Of a DNA stretch of 7,030 nucleotides, positions 1-6,078 are shown piece by piece. The DNA is from Verrucomicrobiota bacterium. Lineage in GTDB: Bacteria; Verrucomicrobiota; Verrucomicrobiia; Opitutales; Opitutaceae. The position numbers were made by a program, and so were the translations under genes. Numbering within the stretch: the stretch's first letter is position 1; every line of letters begins with the position of its first letter. The DNA is taken from contig JAURJO010000020.1 of NCBI GenBank assembly GCA_030832235.1, forward strand, positions 1-7,030, read 5' to 3'. The notes under the pieces were generated by a model. It had not been told where the DNA came from. It saw only the letters and a program-made list of their open reading frames with translations, and ran no database searches.

Positions 1-1
1 A

Positions 2-85
2 AGAAATAAACTGCCCGTCTCGGAGCAGCAATTGGTGGAGCAGCACTCCAAGTTTTGGAAGTACCTGGAGGGCCTGACCCGATGA
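2..85 (+). CDS. C-terminal end of an unidentified protein (5' partial)
   Basis: An open frame enters from the left edge and ends at the TGA at 83-85. It encodes 27 residues with the sense RNKLPVSEQQ, then LVEQHSKFWKYLEGLTR. Its stop overlaps the ATG of pssA in the pattern ATGA, which is typical of translationally coupled genes in one operon, and the pssA ribosome binding site lies inside its last codons. The tail is charged and probably helical. It is too short to assign to a family. Phosphatidylserine decarboxylase (psd) often precedes pssA in bacteria and would make sense, but I do not recognise a psd-specific motif in these residues, so that remains a guess from context. Confidence 0.6.
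   Translation, partial: RNKLPVSEQQLVEQHSKFWKYLEGLTR
67..72 (+). promoter_or_regulatory. Shine-Dalgarno site of pssA
   Basis: GGAGGG lies 9 bases upstream of the ATG at 82. It decides the pssA start in favour of this ATG over the in-frame TTG at 55, which would place the site inside the coding region. The site is embedded in the last codons of the upstream gene, consistent with coupled translation. Confidence 0.65.
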
Positions 86-954
86 GCAAAGGATCCCACG
101 GACGCGGTTCCGATCCTGAGGATCCCTACGCGGTCACGCAGGCCAGTAGGATCTACTTTCTTCCTAACTTGATGACCGCAGGCAACTTGTTCTGCGGATT
201 CATGGCCATCCTCCAATGTGTGCAGGCTCGTTTGGCCGAGACTTCCATCGTTGGTGAGTATGCTGGGGCGACAAACGCGGAACACTACCGCTACGCCGTC
301 TGGTTCATTTTTGCCGCCGCGGGCTTCGACGCCCTCGATGGCCGATTAGCGCGCATGGGAGGGCGCGAGTCACTGTTCGGCGCTGAATTTGATTCAATCG
401 CTGACGTGATCTCGTTCGGCATGGCGCCTGCGCTACTTATGATTTACCTCATCATTTCTCCTACCCAAGCTCAAGATTACGAATGGTTTAGAAACATAGG
501 ATGGTTCATAGCCTTCGTTTACCTGCTCTGTGCCGCCATGCGGTTGGCAAGGTTTAACGTGATCACGAATCCCTACATCCACCCGGGATCAAAGGAGTCT
601 CACAAGGATTTCGTGGGCCTGCCGGTACCCGCCGCCGCCTCCACCGTCGCCGCCACCGTCCTATTCATCCTCAAACTGGGTGAGATGGACCGTAGCCTGA
701 AATCGTGGGCGCTCGCGCTTCCCCCGCTCATGCTGCTGATCGCCATCCTGATGATGAGCCGCGTGCGCTACCCGAGCGGAAAGAACCTCAACATGCAGAC
801 GCAGACCAAGCTGCGCCCGTTCGTCGCCATGCTCGTGGTGGGCGGCCTGGTCGTCTTCTACAAGGAGTTCGCGGCCTTGGGCATTTGCGTCGGCTACATC
901 TTCTTCGGGCTCATCCGTCACTTCCGCCGCCCACCGGTGACCAGATCCGTGTGA
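82..954 (+). CDS. pssA: CDP-diacylglycerol--serine O-phosphatidyltransferase (phosphatidylserine synthase)
   Basis: This is an integral membrane enzyme of 290 residues that joins CDP-diacylglycerol and L-serine to give phosphatidylserine and CMP, the first committed step to phosphatidylethanolamine. The complete CDP-alcohol phosphotransferase motif D-x2-DG-x2-AR-x8-G-x3-D-x3-D is visible at residues 83-108 (D83, D86, G87, A90, R91, G100, D104, D108). These aspartates bind the metal and the CDP group. Further family marks are the N-terminal FLPNLMTAGNLFCG segment, RLARFNV at 154-160 and the GLPVPAAA stretch near 179, which point to the serine-using subfamily rather than PgsA. Several hydrophobic helices follow to the C-terminus, which ends in a basic tail. 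ATG 82 is chosen because of the GGAGGG upstream and the ATGA overlap with the preceding gene. Codon third positions are much more GC-rich after about base 600 than before it. Confidence 0.93.
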   Translation: MSKGSHGRGSDPEDPYAVTQASRIYFLPNLMTAGNLFCGFMAILQCVQARLAETSIVGEYAGATNAEHYRYAVWFIFAAAGFDALDGRLARMGGRESLFGAEFDSIADVISFGMAPALLMIYLIISPTQAQDYEWFRNIGWFIAFVYLLCAAMRLARFNVITNPYIHPGSKESHKDFVGLPVPAAASTVAATVLFILKLGEMDRSLKSWALALPPLMLLIAILMMSRVRYPSGKNLNMQTQTKLRPFVAMLVVGGLVVFYKEFAALGICVGYIFFGLIRHFRRPPVTRSV

Positions 955-956
955 GC

Positions 957-968
957 AACCCGCGGGTT
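957..968. repeat. 12-bp perfect palindrome after pssA
   Basis: AACCCGCGGGTT reads the same on both strands and begins two bases after the pssA stop codon. It has no loop and no T-run, so it is not a terminator by itself. It could be a protein binding site or chance in GC-rich DNA. Confidence 0.3.
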
Positions 969-1001
969 CATTCCGAACAACTCTTTCCGTGCGAATAAGT
1001 C

Positions 1002-1032
1002 CCTGTTTTCCCGCTTCGCGGCTCAGGTTTTT
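1002..1032 (+). terminator. Possible Rho-independent terminator of pssA
   Basis: An inner stem CCGC (1011-1014), loop TTC and GCGG (1018-1021) sits inside an outer pair CCTG (1002-1005) and CAGG (1024-1027), immediately followed by five T residues (1028-1032). It lies about 50 bases after the pssA stop and before the dnaN leader, where a terminator is expected. The stem is interrupted by an asymmetric internal loop (TTTTC against CT), so its strength is uncertain. Confidence 0.35.
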
Positions 1033-1084
1033 CACGACCTTTGGAACGTGTTTTCCCGAGGAGGACGAAGGGTTGTTGGTGTTC

Positions 1085-1113
1085 TTCGCAGCACATAGGA
1101 ATACGGATAGAAT
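1085..1113 (+). promoter_or_regulatory. Weak sigma70-like promoter candidate for dnaN
   Basis: TTCGCA (1085-1090, four of six matches to the -35 consensus) is separated by 17 bases from TAGAAT (1108-1113, five of six matches to the -10 consensus). This is in the most AT-rich part of the 226-bp spacer before dnaN, about 60 bases upstream of its start. The -10 box overlaps the right arm of an inverted repeat (1097-1117). No strong promoter is visible, and the assignment rests on consensus matching alone. Confidence 0.3.
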
Positions 1114-1117
1114 TCCT
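1097..1117. repeat. Inverted repeat in the dnaN leader
   Basis: AGGAAT (1097-1102) and ATTCCT (1112-1117) are perfect reverse complements separated by 9 bases. The right arm overlaps the possible -10 box. The geometry, two six-base half-sites with centres about 15 bases apart, could suit a dimeric repressor, but it is short enough to be chance. Confidence 0.3.
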
Positions 1118-1180
1118 TATTGAACCTCCTATCATTTGGCCTTTGTTGAAAACCCCGTCGCTCGCCTTCCGCTTCTCCCG

Positions 1181-2305
1181 ATGAAATTCAAAATCAACCG
1201 CGACCACTTTGCCAACGGCCTCGCCCAGGTCCTGAACGTCGTCGGTTCCAAGGCGACGATGCCGATCCTCAGCAACGTGCTGATCGAAGCGGAGAAGGAC
1301 CAGATCTCCCTGACGACGACGAATCTCGACCTCGGGATCCGCTGCAAGATCAAGGCCGAGGTCAAGGAGACCGGCGCGGTGACACTGCCCGTCAAGCGTC
1401 TCGCCGGCATCGTACGCGAACTGCCGAATATCGACGTCGTTTTCGACTGCGCCCCGAACCATCAGGTCAAGCTCAGCTCCGGCGGATCCACGTTCCGCAT
1501 CATGGGCATCGGCAAGGAGGAGTTCCCTCCCCTCCCTGAGTTCGGTGAGGACCACGTCTACAGCCTCGATCAGGCAGAACTGGCGACGATGCTCCGCAGC
1601 GTTTCCTACGCGCAGTCGACCGACGAGGGTCGTTACATCCTCAATGGCGTCTACTTCAACTTTCGCGACGGCAAGTTGTCGCTCGTGGCCACTGACGGCC
1701 GCCGTCTCGCGCTGCTTTCCAAGGAGATCCAGGTTCCGGAATCCGGCGGAGGCGCGATCATCCTTCCCGCCAAGACGGTCGGTGAGCTCACCCGTCTCCT
1801 CGACAAGGGCGCAGTGGTGAAGACCAACTTCAATGACCGGCGAGCGGCGTTCCAGATCGGCACCGACAAGGACACCAGCGGCCTGATCGATCACATCTAC
1901 CTCTATTCCAAGGTGGTCGAGGGCAATTACCCCAACTACCAGCAGGTCATACCGAAGGAGACGCATCAGCGGATCAAGCTGGAGCGCGAGCTCCTCCTGC
2001 AATGCGTGCACCGCGCCGCTCTGGTCTGCTCGGAAAAAGCCAACTCGGTGAAGATGAAGCTCTCCAGCAACCTGCTGGAACTCACGGCCCAGAGCCCGGA
2101 CTTCGGCGAGGCTCACGAGTCCATGGCGATCAGTTACAGCGGCCCGGAACTGCAGGTAGCGTTCAACCCTGCCTTCCTCATGGATCCGTTGCGCGCGCTG
2201 ACGAAGGACGAGGTCTTCTTCGAGCTTAAGGACGAGGTGAGCCCCGGCGTGTTCAAGACGCTCGAGAACTTCGTCTGCGTCATCATGCCGGTGCGGCTCA
2301 GCTGA
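1181..2305 (+). CDS. dnaN: DNA polymerase III subunit beta (sliding clamp)
   Basis: The 374-residue product is the ring-shaped clamp that encircles DNA as a dimer and holds the replicative polymerase and repair factors on the template. It has the normal family length, room for three clamp domains of roughly 120 residues each. Recognisable stretches are KATMPILSNVL at 24-34, the region EGRYILNGVYFN (149-160) with LVATDGRRLAL (168-178), EGNYPNYQQVIP (247-258), and the C-terminal VIMPVRL, which contributes to the pocket that binds clamp-binding peptides. ATG 1181 is preferred over an in-frame TTG at 1136 because MKFKINRDHF is the natural beginning of the first domain. No Shine-Dalgarno sequence precedes either start. 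pssA lies 226 bp upstream and dnaA is not in view, so the classical dnaA-dnaN pair is absent here. Confidence 0.96.
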   Translation: MKFKINRDHFANGLAQVLNVVGSKATMPILSNVLIEAEKDQISLTTTNLDLGIRCKIKAEVKETGAVTLPVKRLAGIVRELPNIDVVFDCAPNHQVKLSSGGSTFRIMGIGKEEFPPLPEFGEDHVYSLDQAELATMLRSVSYAQSTDEGRYILNGVYFNFRDGKLSLVATDGRRLALLSKEIQVPESGGGAIILPAKTVGELTRLLDKGAVVKTNFNDRRAAFQIGTDKDTSGLIDHIYLYSKVVEGNYPNYQQVIPKETHQRIKLERELLLQCVHRAALVCSEKANSVKMKLSSNLLELTAQSPDFGEAHESMAISYSGPELQVAFNPAFLMDPLRALTKDEVFFELKDEVSPGVFKTLENFVCVIMPVRLS

Positions 2306-2325
2306 GCCCGCCCGCGTTTGCCCGC

Positions 2326-2346
2326 TGGCCCGTCCTACGCGGGCCA
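2326..2346 (+). other. GC-rich hairpin after dnaN
   Basis: TGGCCCG (2326-2332) pairs perfectly with CGGGCCA (2340-2346) around a 7-base loop. It starts about 20 bases after the dnaN stop and ends 34 bases before the next gene's ATG. No T-run follows, so it is not a classical intrinsic terminator. It may stabilise the dnaN transcript or attenuate reading into the membrane protein gene. Its position supports ATG 2381 rather than the in-frame TTG at 2318 as the start of that gene. Confidence 0.4.
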
Positions 2347-2380
2347 CGTGCCGGCCAGCGCATCCTCACGACACGTGTCC

Positions 2381-3265
2381 ATGCCCACGGTCACCCTCCC
2401 GCTGCTGCTCGCGGCGATGCTGGTCTCGATCGTGCTGATGCGGCTGAATCAGAACACCGCTTCGCCGCTGCTACTCATCATGGATCGGTGGTTGCGCTGG
2501 ATCATCTTTGCCGTGGGCGGCGCCTACGTCGCCACGGAGTACGAGCTCATCCAGCGTCCCTTCTGGGTCCTGGCTGTGGCTTTCTTCCTGACGTGGTTCC
2601 TGCTCGTGACCCTTTACGACTGGCTCGCGATCTCGGCCCACAGCGTAAGCCCCCTACCCCTTTTCCCTTCCTATTCGATCAATTCCTCCGGCGATGAATG
2701 GCCGGTCAGACCGCGGCTACTGCGGACACGCGAATGGCTGCGTTCGCAGGGTTTCCGGCCCGTGCAGGCGCTGAAGGCCGAGATCGGCGGAGGAATCCAT
2801 CTGCGCACGTCTGTCTATCAGGACGCGCAGTCGACCATCCGCGTCCAAGTGAGCTTCATCCCCCACGGGTCCGGCGGCGTCGCGGTCTGCCATGCGGTTT
2901 CTTCGGTCGCCGCGGACGGTGCGCGCTACCTCACCGACAATCTCTTCATCCCATTCGCCGGTTTCTATCCGGAGAACTGGTTCGTGGAACGCTCGCCTTG
3001 GCGGCGCTCGCTTGAGGGCCTGATCCGACGGCACCGGCGGCGGATGGAACGCGCCGGGGCGGTGCCGGTACCCTTCAGCGACGAGCCGTTGGCCGACCTT
3101 AACGCGGCCCAGCGCGAGCTTGACCGCCTCAACACCGAACTGGGTTTCCTTCACCCTCCACCGAAGCGCGAAGACCTCGGCAAGTTCACCTCCGAGGGAC
3201 GATACCGCGTTTGGAAGGAGATCTGGATGCTCAATTACCTCGGCCGCGCCGCGCAGTACGAGTGA
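2381..3265 (+). CDS. Uncharacterised membrane protein with three N-terminal helices
   Basis: I do not recognise this 294-residue protein. Three hydrophobic segments are visible at about residues 4-20 (TLPLLLAAMLVSIVLM), 39-54 and 61-83. A soluble region of about 200 residues follows. It contains a stretch rich in beta-prone residues (about 130-175), an FIPFAGFYPENWF segment near 189-201, a very basic patch at 208-222 (WRRS...RRHRRR), a short charged helix near 240-255 (NAAQRELDRLNTEL) and an aromatic C-terminus with VWKEIWMLNYLG. No catalytic motif, metal site or signal peptidase site is evident. ATG 2381 is chosen; a TTG at 2318 would add 21 residues but would include an intergenic hairpin. 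The gene follows dnaN by 75 bp on the same strand and may be co-transcribed. It ends 19 bp from the convergent moaA. Its codon use is GC-rich like its neighbours, so it looks native and expressed. Confidence 0.75.
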   Translation: MPTVTLPLLLAAMLVSIVLMRLNQNTASPLLLIMDRWLRWIIFAVGGAYVATEYELIQRPFWVLAVAFFLTWFLLVTLYDWLAISAHSVSPLPLFPSYSINSSGDEWPVRPRLLRTREWLRSQGFRPVQALKAEIGGGIHLRTSVYQDAQSTIRVQVSFIPHGSGGVAVCHAVSSVAADGARYLTDNLFIPFAGFYPENWFVERSPWRRSLEGLIRRHRRRMERAGAVPVPFSDEPLADLNAAQRELDRLNTELGFLHPPPKREDLGKFTSEGRYRVWKEIWMLNYLGRAAQYE

Positions 3266-3274
3266 CCAGGGAGC

Positions 3275-3294
3275 CGGCGGGCCGTCAGCCGCCG
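3275..3294. terminator. Hairpin between convergent genes
   Basis: CGGCGG (3275-3280) pairs with CCGCCG (3289-3294) around an 8-base loop. The stem spans the 19-bp gap between the membrane protein gene and moaA and reaches into the last codons of moaA. Neither strand has a T-run after it. It could act as a weak two-way terminator, or be chance in GC-rich DNA where the moaA codons encode Gly-Gly. Confidence 0.25.
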
Positions 3295-4304
3295 ATGTAG
3301 CTCATCTCGACCTTTGGACGCGTTTCTCCGGCCGCGATCACCTCCGCCCGTTCGTCGCTGTAGCGATCCACCCGCCCGCGCCAGATGCGGCCGATGAAAT
3401 TCTCCAGTCCCGCGTCGGTCATGCGCGGTGAACGCACCGCCCCAAGCACATCCCAGCCGAGCGAGGCGAACAGGCACGTGTAGAGGCGGCCGTCGGCCGA
3501 GAGGCGTGCCCGGTGGCAGTCGCGGCAAAACGGTTCCGTCACCGAACTTATGATACCGATCTCGCCGCGGCTGTCGAGGTACCGGTAGCGCGCGGCCACC
3601 TCGCCGCGGTAGGCCGGTTCCGCCGGCTCAAGCGGCCAGCGGGCATGAATGCGTTCCACGATCTCGCGGGCTGGCACCACCCGTTCGCCGGACCAGTGGT
3701 TGGTGTTGCCGACATCCATGAACTCGATGAAGCGCAGGGTGTGTCCGCGGTCCCTGAAGTATGCGCAGAGTTCCGGGATTTCCGCGTCGTTCACGCCGCG
3801 CTGGACGACACAGTTCACCTTGATCGTGATTCCGGCGGCGGCGGCCGCGTCGATGCCGCGCAGCACGCGGGCCACCTTGAACCCGAGGCCGTTCATCTTC
3901 CCGGCCGTCGCATCATCAAGGGAGTCGACGGAAACGTTCACTCGTGAGAGCCCGGCCGCGCGGAGCGCGGGAGTGAGTTTCTCGAGGAGCCAGCCGTTGG
4001 TGGTGAGGGCAAGGTCGGGTATGCCCACTTCGTGGCGCAGCACGCGGATGAGTTCAGGCACATCCGCGCGCAGCAACGGCTCGCCTCCGGTGAGCCTTAC
4101 CTTGCGCACGCCGAGGGCACGGAAGGCCCGAACAATCCGAGAGATCTCCGTAAGCGTCATCAGCTGCGGATCGCGCAGAAATGCGTGGCCGGGACCGAAG
4201 ACCTCGGCCGGCATGCAGTAAGGACACCGGAAATTGCAGCGATCGGTGACCGAGATCCGCAGGTCGTGCAGCGGGCGGCGAAAAACGTCTTTGGGTGGCC
4301 CCAT
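3285..4304 (-). CDS. moaA: GTP 3',8-cyclase (molybdenum cofactor biosynthesis protein A)
   Basis: This radical SAM enzyme of 339 residues, with MoaC, converts GTP to cyclic pyranopterin monophosphate, the first step of molybdenum cofactor synthesis. The N-terminal cluster motif C-x3-C-x2-C is at C23, C27 and C30 within DRCNFRCPYC, and binds the [4Fe-4S] cluster that cleaves S-adenosylmethionine. LTGGEPLLR at 71-79 is the SAM-contacting GGEP motif. NVSVDSLD (123-130) and RFIEFMDVG (191-199) are further family marks. The second cluster, which holds GTP, is C-x2-C-x13-C at C260, C263 and C277. The chain ends in SYIGG, the usual Gly-Gly tail needed for activity. The start at 4304 puts the first cysteine at the usual distance from the N-terminus; a longer open frame continues upstream but overlaps moeA. 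Only a weak AAGG precedes the start. The gene diverges from moeA and converges on the membrane protein gene. Confidence 0.96.
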   Translation of the reverse strand: MGPPKDVFRRPLHDLRISVTDRCNFRCPYCMPAEVFGPGHAFLRDPQLMTLTEISRIVRAFRALGVRKVRLTGGEPLLRADVPELIRVLRHEVGIPDLALTTNGWLLEKLTPALRAAGLSRVNVSVDSLDDATAGKMNGLGFKVARVLRGIDAAAAAGITIKVNCVVQRGVNDAEIPELCAYFRDRGHTLRFIEFMDVGNTNHWSGERVVPAREIVERIHARWPLEPAEPAYRGEVAARYRYLDSRGEIGIISSVTEPFCRDCHRARLSADGRLYTCLFASLGWDVLGAVRSPRMTDAGLENFIGRIWRGRVDRYSDERAEVIAAGETRPKVEMSYIGG

Positions 4305-4352
4305 GGAGAAGCGGCCTTGCGCCGCGTCGGGGGGAGTTGAAGCTCGTTTTCT

Positions 4353-4369
4353 CGCGGCGTAAAGCCGCG
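4353..4369. repeat. Hairpin in the moaA-moeA divergent spacer
   Basis: CGCGGC (4353-4358) and GCCGCG (4364-4369) form a perfect 6-bp stem with the loop GTAAA. It occupies the centre of the only non-coding DNA between the two divergent starts (4305-4382) and ends 13 bases before the moeA ATG. On the plus strand it would form in the moeA leader RNA. It resembles the short GC palindromes scattered through some GC-rich genomes, and it could also be a regulator site. The 78-bp spacer is too short for the large Moco riboswitch known upstream of moaA in other bacteria. Confidence 0.4.
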
Positions 4370-4382
4370 GCGCCCGAATCCG

Positions 4383-5588
4383 ATGATCTCCCCCGCCGAG
4401 GCTGAGCAGCTGATCGAGCGACACCTGAGCCCCTTTCCTCGGGAGCAGTGTCCGCTCGCGGCGGCGCATGGCCGTGTGCTGCGTGAGCCGATCCGCGCCG
4501 ACCGCGACCTGCCGCCGTTCGACCGCGTGACGATGGACGGCTATGCGCTGCGTTCGTCGTCCTGGGCCGCGGGCGTGCGTTCGTTCCGGGTCGGCCGCAT
4601 CCAGGCGGCCGGCATGCGGGCATATGCGCTGGGCGATGCGGCTGACGCCTGCATCGAGGTGATGACCGGTGCGGTCCTGCCGACGGGAGCAGATTGCGTC
4701 GTGCCCTATGAGGATACCGTGCGCGACGGCGCGGTCATCTGTATCCATGAATCAGTTACTCAGCTCTCTTCCGGCTCAGCGGTGCACCGGCGAGGCAGCG
4801 ACCATCCCGCCGGCCACGAGATCATCGTCGCCGGCACGCGGCTGGGAGGAAAGGAGATCGCGGTGGCGGCGGCGTGCGGGTGCCCGACGCTGATGGTGAG
4901 TCAATTGCCGAGGATCGCCGTCGTTGCGACGGGTGATGAGCTGGTCGAGGTGGAAGGCGACGTGGCCGCCCACCAGATCCGCCGCAGCAACGATCACGCG
5001 ATCAGGGCAGCGCTGGCCCTCGCGGGTTATCCGGGAGCGGAGCGGTTCCACCTCCGCGATCTTCCGCACGAGGTCGAACATCTCCTGTGGCACATCCTGG
5101 CCGAGTACGACGTCGTCATCCTGACCGGCGGTGTCTCAAAGGGCCGGTTCGATCTGCTGCCGGCGGCGTTGGAGCGCCAAGGAGTGAGGAAGATAGTGCA
5201 AGGCGTGGCACAGCGGCCCGGCAAGCCGTTGTGGGTGGGTGTGGGAGGGCGCGGAAACATGGTGTACGCTTTGCCGGGAAACCCGGTTTCCGCCTATACC
5301 TGTCTGCACCGTTACGTGGTGCCCGCGTTGGACCAAGCTAGCGGTGTCACACCGCGTCCGCCGCGGATCGTGGAGCTGGCATCGGCTTTCACCTTCAAGC
5401 CGCCGCTGGTATGTTTCTTGCCCGTCCGGCTTGAGACAGGTTCCGACGGTGTCACGCGGGCGGTGCCGGGGCCGGTCAACACTTCGGGGGACCTGGCTGG
5501 ACTTGTGGGTACCGACGGTTTCGTGGAACTGCCGGCGGAAAAATCGGAATTCCCCGCCGGGACTTTGACTCCGTTCCGGCCGTGGTAG
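4383..5588 (+). CDS. moeA: Molybdopterin molybdenumtransferase
   Basis: This 401-residue protein inserts molybdenum from molybdate into adenylylated molybdopterin, the last step of the basic molybdenum cofactor. All expected blocks are present in order: LPPFDRVTMDGYAL at 43-56, MTGAVLPTGADCVVPYEDT at 94-112, RRGSDHPAG at 136-144, VVATGDELV at 180-188, LTGGVSKGRFD at 247-257, QRPGKP at 277-282 and ALPGNPVSAY at 296-305. A C-terminal domain from about 328 to the end completes the four-domain MoeA fold. D52, E186 and D257 correspond by motif to conserved acidic residues of the active site region. The block before PGKP reads QR where E. coli MoeA, as I recall it, has a lysine. The start at 4383 follows from the family N-terminus; no Shine-Dalgarno sequence is visible. 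It heads the plus-strand run, with moaC starting 10 bp after its stop. Confidence 0.95.
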   Translation: MISPAEAEQLIERHLSPFPREQCPLAAAHGRVLREPIRADRDLPPFDRVTMDGYALRSSSWAAGVRSFRVGRIQAAGMRAYALGDAADACIEVMTGAVLPTGADCVVPYEDTVRDGAVICIHESVTQLSSGSAVHRRGSDHPAGHEIIVAGTRLGGKEIAVAAACGCPTLMVSQLPRIAVVATGDELVEVEGDVAAHQIRRSNDHAIRAALALAGYPGAERFHLRDLPHEVEHLLWHILAEYDVVILTGGVSKGRFDLLPAALERQGVRKIVQGVAQRPGKPLWVGVGGRGNMVYALPGNPVSAYTCLHRYVVPALDQASGVTPRPPRIVELASAFTFKPPLVCFLPVRLETGSDGVTRAVPGPVNTSGDLAGLVGTDGFVELPAEKSEFPAGTLTPFRPW

Positions 5589-5598
5589 ACTGACGCCC

Positions 5599-6078
5599 AT
5601 GTTCTCCCACCTCGACGCGAACAACCGGCCCTCGATGGTCGACGTCGGAGCCAAGGCCGTCACGCGGCGCACGGCCCATGCCGTCGCGAAGGTGACCCTG
5701 CCCGGTGAGCTCGCGGCTCTGCTGCGCGACGGGGAGATCGCCACGAAGAAGGGTCCTCTGTTCCACACCGCGGTGATCGCAGGCGTGATGGGCGCCAAGC
5801 GTACCAGCGATCTGATTCCCCTCTGCCATCCGCTCGCGCTGAACGACTGCCAGGTGGAGATTCGTCCGGATCCCGCCCGCGGCGAAGTCGAGGTGCATTG
5901 CCGCGTGAGCACCGAGGCGCGGACGGGCGTGGAGATGGAGGCGTTGACCGGCGCCAGCGTCGCAGCGCTTACGCTTTACGACATGGCGAAGGCGGTGAGC
6001 CACGGCATCGTGATCCGGGAGATCCGGTTGCTGGAAAAGACGGGCGGCAAAAAAGACTACCGGGTGGAGGAAACGTGA
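5599..6078 (+). CDS. moaC: Cyclic pyranopterin monophosphate synthase
   Basis: The 159-residue product works after MoaA, rearranging its 3',8-cyclo intermediate to cyclic pyranopterin monophosphate. It begins FSHLDANNRPSMVDVG, a near-standard MoaC N-terminus. The numbering matches the E. coli enzyme: K51 in KKG, C76-H77 in DLIPLCHPL, E112 and E114 in TGVEMEAL, and D128 and K131 in LYDMAKA are all in place, so the active site looks intact. The C-terminus, TGGKKDYRVEE, lacks the SG usually seen after GGK; this lies outside the catalytic residues. The ATG at 5599 has no visible Shine-Dalgarno sequence and lies 10 bp after moeA, so it is probably read from the same transcript. Its stop overlaps the moaD start. 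The usual bacterial enzyme is a hexamer in the cytoplasm. Confidence 0.96.
   Translation: MFSHLDANNRPSMVDVGAKAVTRRTAHAVAKVTLPGELAALLRDGEIATKKGPLFHTAVIAGVMGAKRTSDLIPLCHPLALNDCQVEIRPDPARGEVEVHCRVSTEARTGVEMEALTGASVAALTLYDMAKAVSHGIVIREIRLLEKTGGKKDYRVEET
6066..6070 (+). promoter_or_regulatory. Shine-Dalgarno site of moaD
   Basis: GGAGG lies four bases before the GTG at 6075, within the last codons of moaC. It supports the GTG start and, with the GTGA overlap, suggests that MoaD is made by ribosomes finishing MoaC. Confidence 0.6.

Noticed and set aside
955..1180. A small gene in the pssA-dnaN spacer, suggested by a GAGGAGG-like stretch near 1060
   Set aside because: No start codon at a suitable distance opens a frame of meaningful length with coding character.
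968..2347. A 459-codon open frame on the minus strand across dnaN
   Set aside because: It lies antisense to dnaN, whose protein is unmistakable. It has the Arg/His/Asp/Leu-rich make-up typical of shadow frames in GC-rich genes and no recognisable domain.
4305..4382. A molybdenum cofactor riboswitch in the moaA or moeA leader
   Set aside because: The spacer is only 78 bp and has one short hairpin; the known Moco RNA motif is larger and multi-stemmed.
4305..4748. A 148-residue N-terminal extension of the moaA frame
   Set aside because: It is antisense to the start of moeA, adds nothing like a MoaA N-terminus, and the ATG at 4304 already places the first cluster cysteine at the usual distance.
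5136..6003. Overlapping minus-strand frames of 175-258 codons opposite moeA and moaC
   Set aside because: Both overlap well-supported genes on the plus strand and their translations show no family features.
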